Assembly: GCA_964058845.1 (NCBI GenBank)
Contig: CAXKVR010000312.1
Location: 85,321 to 149,320, forward strand
Direction of reading: 5' to 3'
DNA: 64,000 nucleotides
DNA from: Carex sylvatica
Lineage: Eukaryota > Streptophyta > Magnoliopsida > Poales > Cyperaceae
Shown piece after piece: positions 49,610 through 60,373 of this stretch. The translations under genes were made by a program, and so were the position numbers. The number at the start of each line of letters is the position of its first letter. The stretch's first letter is position 1. A model generated the notes under the pieces. It saw only the letters and a program-made list of their open reading frames with translations. It made no database searches and had not been told where the DNA came from.

Positions 49610-52493
49610 ATGGCATCGCCATGGTATTCAAGGGGCATTGTATCCTATCTCTTTATATGCATCGCAGTGGCGCTAATCACATACAACGCCTTTACCTTCT
49701 CCACTAACTCTCGCCTTCATTCCGACCTCTCCACCTCCTCTCGCCGTTTCCACCGAGCCCTCTCCTTTTCCCACAATCCACGCGCCTTTCACACCGCCGT
49801 CACTGCCTCCAATTCGGTTTACAACACCTGGCAGTGTAGGGTCATGTATTACTGGTTCAAGAAACTCAGAGACAGTCGGCTCGGCTCTGATATGGCTGGC
49901 TTTACTCGGATCCTACACTCAGGGAACCCCGATTCGTTTATGGACGAGATCCCAACCTTTGTGGCGGACCCACTTCCTGCTGGCACGGATCAGGTGCGAT
50001 TCTCAACAAATTTCTACAATTTTGGCTAAACTTTTAGCTAGGTCAAGCTTATTGCATGATGCCAATTAGTTATAATTGAAGATTAATCCTACCTAATTTG
50101 TTTTACACATTTTACTCATTAACTTTCTATCTTTTCTGGGGATTAAATCACATTGCAAGAATGAAATTTAATTTTATTCTTTCAAAAGCTACCTGACTAT
50201 TAATTTTGATTGACCCAGCAATACTAGAGATATGGCTAGGTATTATTATTTTCAATGTTCTATAAAAGAGAGTTCGGATCAGTACTGTTCGCCCATTTTA
50301 TGTAGTATGAACCAGCAAATAGGTTTCAACCTCAAGTTAATCTGATTCATATAATGGCAGGGTTATATAGTTCTAAACAGACCTTGGGCGTTTGTTCAGT
50401 GGCTTCAAACGGCCAATATCCCTGAAGAGTAAGTTATAAACTTGCTCTATTTCATTACCAGTTTGTTCACCAGCGGATTCAATGAATGAATACTTTTGTG
50501 TTCTTATTTACTTCATGCAGATATATCCTGATGGCAGAGCCAGATCATATAATTGTCAAGCCTATACCAAATTTATCTGTAGATGGCCATGCAGCGGCTT
50601 TTCCATTTTTCTATATTGAGCCCCAAAAGTATGAACTTGTTTTGCGTAAATATTTTCCAGAGCAGAAAGGTCCAATAAATACTATTGATCCAATTGGAAA
50701 CTCACCTGTTATTATTGAGAAGGTAACCATGCCTTTTTTTCTTATTAATTTTTTTCTTGACCCAGGGGTCTTATTAGTGTTGGTCTATCTCTAGTCTTTT
50801 ATATGAGATATATGTATAGTTCTATCGGTCCTGCTTAAGATTTTTTTGAGTCAAGACAAGTAAAACAAGCTAAAATAACAAAATTTGATATAGAAGTACC
50901 CCTATTAGCTTTGATACTATTTAGGATAATAGCAGCTGCCCACCTGATTGTATGGTACCGAAGTACAATATCGTAAACTCTTCCATACTTTCTAATAATT
51001 TTCTATTTAATTTATGTTTTATTGGATCATGAAGTTGAATCAGGGCAAACTCATGCCTATCAAATTTATTATTTTCTTTCCCAGAAATCTCTTGAAAAAA
51101 TTGCACCGACATGGATGAATATCTCGTTAGCAATGAAGAAAGACCCAGATGCTGATAAATCATTTGGCTGGGTGCTTGAGATGTAATTTCTGATCACAAC
51201 CAATTTTTTTTGCATGCTTATTTCTCCAGGCAATCCATTTTAAAGTTGTCATTTACAACTTCTAATATCCTCGAATAAATATATAGGTACGCGTATGCAG
51301 TAGCATCTGCCCTTCATGGAGTCAGAAGTATCTTACATAAGGAATTCATGATTCAGGTGTGAATCCACTTCATCTGACCACCCTTATTTTGAAAAAAAAT
51401 GGTGATAATGTCAATTTTAATGCTGACATTTCTACTTTTGTCATTGAAGCCACCTTGGGATTTAGAAGTTGGTGATAAATTCATAATCCATTACACATAC
51501 GGATGCGACTATACTATGGAGGTATATGGCATATAGCAAGGATTACTGTCCTGCATCTTTATAAACCTGGTTGTTTGAGATTTTCTTCTTGAGTTCTGTT
51601 AAATCTTCAAATTAATCCCCACTTCATTAGATAGATGACAAAATTATCAGACTTTATTATATATGTACACAAAAGACACGGCAACCACTTCTCCTTTCAA
51701 GTACCAGTCATTAGAGGCTTTTTGACAAATACATTACATATTTCATTGTGATTGCAAATAGCATGAAAATTGTCCAAACTAATGTAAAATCAAGCAAAAA
51801 CTGACTAAAATTTCCTATATATTCATACTTTAAACTTCTTCATTAGTAGCTCCTATAACATGGATACCAACATGCTAAATGCACATACCTTGATTTTAGT
51901 TGAATTTGAGAAGAATAAAAGGGACTTTAGTGAGTTACCTGGAAATTGGCATCCAAAAAGTGCTGGGTAGAAACACAAATATGATAAATGTTGGGTAATT
52001 GCAAAAGGCCATATGTTTGGTGTTACTGCAACAGAACCCATTTCACAATTTTTTGGGTAACGTGCAGTCTATTATAATTTTCTTCTCTACTGGAAAATAT
52101 TTTTTTGTAAATATAGTTACTCTTGTAACAGGGAAAACTAACTTATGGGAAAATTGGAGAATGGAGGTTTGATAAAAGATCATATGACAGCTCACCACCT
52201 CCAAGGAATCTATCATCGCCTCCAAAAGGTGTTCCTCAAAGCGTGGTATGCATTTCTTATCTAATAGCTAATTATTTAATCAACACTATCATGGTTATTT
52301 AATCCAAATTTACATGATTAATGATTTGGTTTGTTTGTGGGGTTTGATTTTTATATTCCTATTATATTTTTTAAGGGTTTATATTCTTATCTGGATTATA
52401 AAATCTATCCTTGTAAAATACTATCAGGCAACTCTTGTAAATATGGTGAACGAAGCAACAGCTAACATCCCAAACTGGGAGTCGAGCTGGTGA
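49610..52493 (+). CDS. HPAT: Hydroxyproline O-arabinosyltransferase (HPAT family)
   Basis: A Golgi enzyme that transfers the first L-arabinose from UDP-arabinofuranose to hydroxyproline of extensins and CLE-type peptides. Eight exons: 49610-49993, 50361-50428, 50521-50722, 51085-51182, 51287-51356, 51450-51521, 52132-52245, 52428-52493, giving 357 aa, near the ~360 of the family. Residues ~9-28 form a single N-terminal membrane anchor (type II topology). The family signatures NTWQCRVMYYWFKKL, GYIVLNRPWAFVQWL, ILMAEPDHI (~153-161, taking the place of a DxD motif) and FIIHYTYGCDYTMEGKLTYG are all present, as is the C-terminal NMVNEATANIPNWESSW. The start at 49610 is chosen because it is the first ATG and sits just before the anchor. 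Which paralog (HPAT1, 2 or 3) cannot be settled by eye. Confidence 0.94.
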
Positions 52494-55230
52494 CCCTAAT
52501 CCCACCGAAATTTTAGCCCGGGATAACTTGAGACTCTGGTGGGTAAACTATTCACATCACTACTGTTAGAAGTTAGAACAATGCGTAAATAGGCTTAGAT
52601 ATATTTTCTGACAAAAATCTCAGAAAAAGATTGGAAGAGTTGAATTCTCTTCTTTGATTTGAATTTGTGGAACGGGGATTTTGTATTCTTTGTTTTCAAC
52701 TTCTATGCATTGTTTTATGACCGACATACGGACATGCAGTTATTGCTAATAAGAAAACTGTAGTTAATGATTTGAAGCTAGTTTTTTTTTTTTTTTAACC
52801 TGGCAGCAGCTGCCAATGGAAGTTGGAGTTTATTGCTAATAAGAAAACTGTAGTTAATGATTTGAAGTTAGAGTCTATCTCCATTTAACTATTTAATATT
52901 TTACTTACTTATTTTAAAAATTAAATCGACCAATATGACCTCATATTCTTCCCTTCTTCCTTAAAATCCATCTTTCTCCTCCTCACCATCTCTCTCCTAA
53001 ATATTTTTGTGCATCAAATATTGTGCTAAAACACTAGATCAACAGAGGATTTTTCGCAGATAAGCATTCGCATTCCCCATTTCATAAAGAGAAAATAATT
53101 CTTTAAGCAGTTGCGGTTATGCTAGATCAAATGCATTAGAAGTGTGACATTTTTAATGAATTAAATTCGAACAAAATAAAAGTGAGAATCTTTCAGTCTT
53201 TTATTATTTGTTATTTTACAAATTCGACAATATAAATCATTGTTGGACGGGATGGGTGACCGCATAGACGATTCTTATTTACATATTCAACATTGAAAAT
53301 TTGGAAAAATAACCTGTATTTAATTTAATCATACCATAAAATCGAATACCAACTGTTGCAGTGCAGAGGGTGTATGCATAACACATATTTCAAAAATGAT
53401 AAATGACCTATCGTAAAATTGGCTTTCAATTGAACATGTTGGGGACACTTAGGTTGGTAATTAGTTATTTATTTACTGACCTCCCAAATCCCAATGGCAT
53501 GCAGATGCAGATACCCACAACTCCACAAGTACAACGAAAGAAACCATGAAAATAAACACGCACATGTAAACTTAGACAACAAGTACAAAGAACAGGTCGT
53601 TAAACATGAATAAAAAGTAGTAAACTATTTTTTCCCCTCACAATTCACAAAGAAAGTAAATAGATTAACCTAGTAGCTTGCATGAACCAATCAAACGTCA
53701 ATTGAGATTTGAAGGTCCCTTGTATATTTTTATCTCAGGTAATAACCCTTATTTTTCAAATCAATTGGATATGGCCCAAAATCAGGGTTCAAAAGACAAT
53801 TAAATCTGTGGTAATAAGGAGAACGGGTAGATGAAAATTGATTTGATTGTTAACATAGGACTGGCTCTCAAAACAAATTATAGTTAAATCTGATGTATAT
53901 CCAAATCCAAGTTTTATGATACATCTCTTAGATATGAGATGCTCATTTTGCAAGGGTATAATCACCAACATATTAATAAATCAAAATTGAATTTTTCATT
54001 AGTGATTTCTTCTATTGAGTCTTTTGTATCGAATAGTTATCAGTCTGCCAGAACTTTTTAAACTGGGCTGATGCCAATTTTTTATTCCTCCTGTGAAAAG
54101 ACATGAGTTCGATTCTGCGTAAAGCAGAATAAGGATGCAGTGTGTATCTACTTGCTTTACTCTAAATTTTTTTATTTTAAAAATAATTCTATTACCTAGC
54201 ATATTTAATTTTTGATTAAATAACGTTATATATTTTCAACGATAAAAACACATTATATAAATAAACTTATAAATTGTCAAAATAATGTGAGATTTGAATA
54301 CTATCATGTTTGATTGGAGAATAAGAGGTGAAGTAAACTTTTTATTTTATATTTAAACTGTTAAACAAATTGTAAAATAAAATCTGTTGAAATAGCGGCA
54401 AAGTAAGTTAAACCAACTTTCAAAAAAGTTTAACTCACTTCACTTTTTCATCTATAGAACTTACTGTTATAAATAAAAAAAATATTTTCCAATATCATAT
54501 ATCTCCATACAAACTAATCTAAGTAGTAGTGAAAACATAGTGGATAATATCCGATTCATCGAAAAATTAGATATGAATATCCGATATTTAAATATCTATG
54601 TGAATATGGATATAGATATATTTTTCGTTTCATTATTTGTATTCAAATAGTAGATATATACCATATAATTTAATATATAATATGAAAAATTGATATTATA
54701 TATTCAATAAATATTATGAATTTTGATATTACTTTAATAATATTTATATATTTTCTAATAAATATCTAATTCAATCCGTACTATATCCGTATTTAAAAAT
54801 ATAAAACAGATATAGATATAACTTTGCCACTATCCGCTCAGTATCCGAGCCGTTTTGACCACTAAATTTTAAGTCATTACTTAAACTGTTAAATAAAATA
54901 TAAAACATGGCGAAAGATTTTTATCTTTCTAAATTTAAGTAATTAACGATGAAACGTGATCTAATTAATGTTGTAATCTAGATATTTAAGCATGCACCGT
55001 ACTTTTCACAAATCGCAAATTTCCTCAATGACGTCACTACTCCTCTCTATCTTATAAATTGAAGTAACCATGCATCAAACATGAGTACATGACCTATATA
55101 TGGCATTTCAAAAAAAAAACACTCGTACTCCTCTAGCTTCAAAAAAATCATTAATCTTGGAAATGTAACGACCATATTCATAATTCATTAATTCATTCTC
55201 TCTCCGGGGGAGCAGTGGGTGTCTGGGTGA

Positions 55231-55265
<35 letters not shown>

Positions 55266-56494
55266 CACAATAATATTTTATTTTGACACAACAACTTCAA
55301 TTAAAATTTGAAATTTTGTCGACAATTTTGTCCCTCCATACATATATAGCTTTCAACTATTATTTTTGTTTATAGGAGATTAATTATGCAACCTTCTAGT
55401 ACAAAGATCATTTATTAGTTACTATATATATTCTTCATTATTAAATTTTTATCTAATTTGAAAGAACAACAAAATAAAAAATAAACCACCTATATATCTT
55501 TGGATGTACATTAATAACAAAAACAAATTCAACATGATTAGTTTATTCTTACTATCTTATTAAAGCATAGACAAATTCAAAATAACATCAATTGAAAAAC
55601 AAACTGTAATAAAAGCATAATATTATTATTGCAATGGAGTTTTTTGTTTCAAAATAATGTTGAGAGAAATCGGAGGATGGACTCTTTTATTTATTAATTA
55701 TGTTGAGATAAAAAAATAATTATATCTAGAATAACATATTTATGTTGATTTAATGTAATTTTTATATTACCTTGTGGAATTTATATATAGATTATTTTTC
55801 AAAAAATCTATCCATTTTTTTTAAATATCGGCAATATATTCTGTTATTATGTAATTTAATAATTTATTTTAGTCTTATTTTCAAAGTTCAAGACAAATTA
55901 TTAGTTAATATCATATACAAATGATTACGATTAATTTTAGTCTAAATAAAAAATCACATAAGAATAAAATAAGAAATCACATACAAATGGTTATGATTAA
56001 GACTAAAATCACATAAGAATAAAATAAGAATAAGAAATCACATACTAAGAAAATAAGATTCTTTGTGCCAGAAATGATTGCACGGTTAATTAATTCTTGT
56101 AGCATTAGGCGTTTAGTTATATGGAAATAAAATAAATAAGTAATGATTATTACTATAAAGAAAGTATATCTTGAAAAAGATATGAAATTTAGAGAATAGT
56201 TAAAGACAAATTTGTCCATATAAGTAAAATATTTAAATTTGTTGTGTTAATAAAAACATTGATTGTGTTAGTATCATTGCCCGGGAGCAGTGGGCCATAC
56301 CCGAATTTAGGAAATTTTCTCATTGGTAATTACGAATCTACAACTGCTACGTTTTCTGGATCAGTATAACAGAGCCTCGCTATAGAAACTTAATTAATGC
56401 TCATTTCCTTCTTTAATTTGCACCATCTTACCTTTCTTCTAACTCTCTCTCTCTCTCTCGCTCCAAGCGACAGCTTCTCAATTTTGCATGCAAG
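52494..56494. other. Spacer, no gene seen
   Basis: A 41-bp sequence ('tattgctaataagaaaactg' onward) occurs twice, at about 52740-52781 and 52831-52871. About 54530-54860 is rich in 'ggatatagatat/atatccg' motifs and may be another decayed hAT-like element. An (AT)n microsatellite lies at 55232-55262. At 55905-56040 'aatcacata.aagaataaaataagaa' is repeated two to three times. Confidence 0.5.
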
Positions 56495-57391
56495 ATGAAG
56501 TGGTGTTTTCCAGTGTTAAAGAAGCCTCAACTGCAAGCCATGGCTAGTGAGAGGAAGGTGGAATATGCCACTGGTATCGGCCGGGTCAACATCACATGGT
56601 CCCGTGCAATCACCGGAACCACCCTCTTACCCCAAATTGACATCTCCATCAATGCCTCAACCACCTCCTCATCAACCTCAATCCACCATTTGTCAAACCT
56701 CACTGACAATCAACGTGGTCCGTTCTTTAACTTTCGTCTCTCTCCTTTTCTCCCCTCACAGCGCTGTGGCTTGAGGCGGTTCATGCTCAATGGAAGAGGC
56801 ATGACCCTGTCTCGTCAGCTCAAGTTTGCATGGGACTTCACTAACGCACAGTATGATGCATCAAAGGATGTACAGCCCGTGTCGGGGTATTACTTTTGTA
56901 TTGCTGTGGAGGGAAAGATGGTACTATTGTTGGGAGACATGAAGGAGGACGGTTACAATCACGTCAATGCACTACGGGAACGTGTAGTGACCATCCCGGT
57001 CTCACGTGAGGAAACAGTTCACCTCAGGGGATGTATCTACAGCACAAAAGTATTTCTAGGAGGAGCGGAGAAGGATTTTGCGGTGAAATTTACACGGAGT
57101 TTGGAGTATTCGATGATGGTGTGGATTGACGGGAGGAAGGTGGTGGGTGAAGAGACCCAGTGGAAGATATTTGAAGGTTCGAGGGAAATTAATGTGTCGG
57201 TCGCCGGAGGGGTTATAAAGATAAAGTGGGACCGTCAGGAGTGGACCGACCGAGAGAACACGATGCGTTGCTCGGCTGCTCGGGAATTTGCAACCGCTCG
57301 CATTGTGGTAAGTTATGCTCAAGTGGGTGGAGGCGACATTAATAGAAATGTCCAGAATTATTTCCATCTCAATCTTTTCTCTGTTGATTAG
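56495..57391 (+). CDS. DUF868 family protein
   Basis: A 298-aa intronless frame. It has the layout of plant DUF868 proteins, a family of unknown function: an early segment reading GRVNITWSRAITGTTLLPQI (the family's 'vtvtWcr...gl.l.i'), GYYFCIAVEGKMVLLLGDM in the middle, then HLRGCIYSTKVFLGGAEKDF, a VWIDGRKVVGE block and IKWDRQEW (the usual 'v.WDvhdW'). The C-terminal 50 residues (after DRQEWTDREN) end SYAQVGGGDINRNVQNYFHL and look diverged from what I recall of the family. There is no signal peptide or membrane segment. A later ATG (56540) is possible. The short overlapping frames in other phases are shadows. Confidence 0.82.
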   Translation: MKWCFPVLKKPQLQAMASERKVEYATGIGRVNITWSRAITGTTLLPQIDISINASTTSSSTSIHHLSNLTDNQRGPFFNFRLSPFLPSQRCGLRRFMLNGRGMTLSRQLKFAWDFTNAQYDASKDVQPVSGYYFCIAVEGKMVLLLGDMKEDGYNHVNALRERVVTIPVSREETVHLRGCIYSTKVFLGGAEKDFAVKFTRSLEYSMMVWIDGRKVVGEETQWKIFEGSREINVSVAGGVIKIKWDRQEWTDRENTMRCSAAREFATARIVVSYAQVGGGDINRNVQNYFHLNLFSVD

Positions 57392-58461
57392 AAAGTAGAA
57401 TATATGTCATTTTTAAAGTGCAGATCAAGCTCGAGTTAGTGATTATCAATTCTGTTTCTTTATTATTTTTTTAGTTTGTTAATTACATGTAAGTAAACAG
57501 ATGAAACTTATGATTTAAATTTAAATTTTGATCTGACAGTCTTTGTTTTTAGTCTACAGTACAGAGTTTGTGTAATGTTATTTTGAACTCATATGTTTGT
57601 TCATATTATAACTTAATTGTGTAAGCAGATATCCTGAAAAAATATCTATAAAAGGGCCCTACCATTTGCCCGTGAAAATAGCTAAAAAAAGTATCAACTA
57701 TACTGAAAAGAAAAAAGAAAATGTTAAATTAGCAATGTAATTATACAATTATAAATTCTATCAAAAGAAAATAAGAACATCTTCAAAAAAAATTGTGCTA
57801 TATATAGAAAATGGTAGAAGCACCACGAATAGAAAATAGAATTGTTAAAAAATAACCATATATGAGAATATAACTAGTGAGGGTGTTCTTAAGCTCACAG
57901 AGTTCCTGAGTGAGCTTAACTCAAAATTCTGTAAATCCGATAGATTTTAAAGTTAGAATTAATGAGCTTCTACTCATGATTATATATTACTAGAAAAGTA
58001 GTTGATCGAAATTAAGTGACATTAGGTTAAAAAGAAAAGTCAGATTCGATTTTCATCAAATTAACACTGGTATTTATTTATGACAGCTAGATGATCTAAG
58101 GATACATAGTGAGATTGAGTGTGAGAAGGCGAACGTACGTACAACTATTTCAACAATTTTAATTAAAACAAAAAAGTTGTTTTATTTAGAGATAGTACAG
58201 AGTATAATTGTAATAAATTCATCATATTATGAATATAAAATTTAACGCTATATATATACTCCAAAACCAAATACTTATTTAGTGAAAATAATATTGAAAC
58301 ATAAAACAAAATCCAAGCACAAAACATCACAGATGCATAGACTGCATCACCAAACCTAGGATAGATGTAGAAGTATGTTACTACTAACTAAGCCACGTCA
58401 AGGGCTAAACTAAGCAAGTAATTAAAGACATGGTCAACATAAACTCTAGTCAGAATCATCA
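57392..58461. other. AT-rich spacer, no gene seen
   Basis: Probably the DUF868 3' untranslated region followed by AT-rich intergenic sequence. No RNA gene, transposon end or supported open frame was recognised. Confidence 0.5.
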
Positions 58462-58765
58462 GAATCATCTCCAACATCGATCCTTGCATGCATCCTCCAT
58501 CGGGACGATTTGGATAGGCACCTACCTCTTCCAGGTCCTGAGGCAGCCACTCATTAGCTGCAGTTTGAATGCTCTCACCTTGCAGTACCTGTCCAAGAAA
58601 CAACCAAATTCAGGAATCATCTCCAACATCGATCCTTGCATGCATCCTCCATCGGGACGATTTGGATAGGCACCTACCTCTTCCAGGTCCTGAGGCAGCC
58701 ACTCATTAGCTGCAGTTTGAATGCTCTCACCTTGCAGTACCTGTCCAAGAAACAACCAAATTCAG
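58462..58765. repeat. Perfect tandem duplication of a 152-bp unit
   Basis: 58462-58613 and 58614-58765 read identically ('gaatcatctccaacatcgat' through 'caaccaaattcag'). On the minus strand each copy holds an exon-like stretch reading VLQGESIQTAANEWLPQDLE followed by E, between a potential acceptor (ttggacag) and donor (gtaggtgcc). It can also be read on into GAYPNRPDGGCMQGSMLEMI. The codons look protein-like, but I do not recognise the family and see no further exons nearby. It may be a displaced and duplicated exon of a host gene. Confidence 0.85.
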
Positions 58766-60373
58766 AAACAATAGTCATTATTGTACCCCTACAAGGCTGT
58801 GTTAAGGAATGATTGGAGCAAATGTCATTTCTTTTTTTTTCCAGATACACCAAACTATTGCACTAACTACTATTAAGAAAGCTTTTCTAGATATTAATTT
58901 TAGGCAGTGAATAAGCAAAAAATGTTTGCATTCCACCAATTTTGAAACCAAGTGTCAGTCCAAAATTGAACTGCATCCTGTTGCCCAGGGGCCAGGGGAG
59001 AACTAAAATGAGAAAGGGCCTGAACCACTTTCCAATATTACCTACCTCTGAGGTTGGCTTCTATATAAAACAGATTTCCAAAGATTGGAATAATGGGGCT
59101 CTTTGTATCTCCAGCACTATTTTAGTAGCAAGCCACAATTCATTTGATGGAGATCAAGAATCCCCAATTATCTATATATTAATTACATTATCTAATTTGA
59201 TAAATTATACGATTTCTTTCTCAATATAAATAATCAGATAATTATTTGCGCTTATCTAATATATAGTTACATAGGAGTTCGAAATATGTTGGATAGCTTG
59301 ACCTTCAACTCGTATTTCAAAAAAATACATAGTTCATCACGAAAAAACGATCTATAATTGCTTGTGAAACCAGAATAGTTAAAAGCAATCTATGTAATAA
59401 ATTTTTTAACTTTTCACTATGAAATATACATAGAAGGGAGTATTGAAATCTGATTTTTAATATTAGAAAATATGATATGACTTATTTAAAAATGATAAAT
59501 AATCAGTAATTTCATTTTAGTTTACAATTGAGTATGTGTATTTAATATAACTCACAGGTCAATTTCGTACATCTTAAATTTGATAAACAAAAATAATAGT
59601 CATTATGTTTAAAAGGGCGGGACTAGAATTTTTTTTTTATTATAAGCTATTTACATGTTGCACAAACCGATGAGGAGCTGACAAGGGCCCGACCCCTTGA
59701 AATCTATAATATTTGATGTTATCTTGCAAGCTTTTGATTGGCTGACATTGTTAGGTTCATATTGTGATGTTTAGCATGTTTAGATTTGTTAGGTTAATTC
59801 TGTGATGTTTTGGTTTATTTCATGCATGCCTTTCTGTTCTATACGTGATGGCATAAAAAAAAAAGGCATGTTGCACAAACCTTCTGTAGTTTTATTTGAT
59901 GATGAACAATATCACTTGCTTCAGAATTTCAAGTCTCATAAGTTTGTCATTTCTGTAAATCTCGGTAAGAGCTATACACTTGCCACAAATATAGTGGATA
60001 ATAGTAATCCTAAATTCACATATAATGTAATTGATCTCCTCATTTATCTTTCCAAAGAAAGGCATTCTTTGGTTTAATAAACAAAAGAAGAAGAAGAAAA
60101 AATAGCAGTAGGCATAGAAGCGGACCAGATAATAGCAATCCTAAATTCACATATAATGTAATCGATCTCCTCATTTCTCTTTCCAAAGAAAGGCTTTCTT
60201 TGGTTTAATAAACAAATTAAGGAAAAAAAAAAATAGTAGTAGGCATAGAAGCGGTGCTAGTCCATGCAGTCAAAATTTGTATACCAGCTCTATGGTCAAA
60301 CTAAAGCTTCAATATCTGCAAGATCCAAAATCCAGCAAGTACAATCTCATCTGATCATTTGTAATATGAAGAA
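58766..60373. other. Spacer downstream of the COBW gene, no gene seen
   Basis: About 59998-60123 and 60129-60255 form an imperfect tandem duplication of ~130 bp ('atcctaaattcacatataatg', 'ctttccaaagaaagg', then 'agtaggcatagaagcgg'). The rest is AT-rich, and part must be the 3' untranslated region of the COBW gene. Short open frames are not supported. Confidence 0.55.

Noticed and set aside
54090..54130. Possible tRNA B box ('gagttcgattctg')
   Set aside because: No cloverleaf can be drawn around it by eye and no A box at the right distance. Probably repeat-derived.
56527..57367. Frames overlapping the DUF868 gene in other phases
   Set aside because: Shadows of the 298-aa frame, which alone has the conserved family segments.
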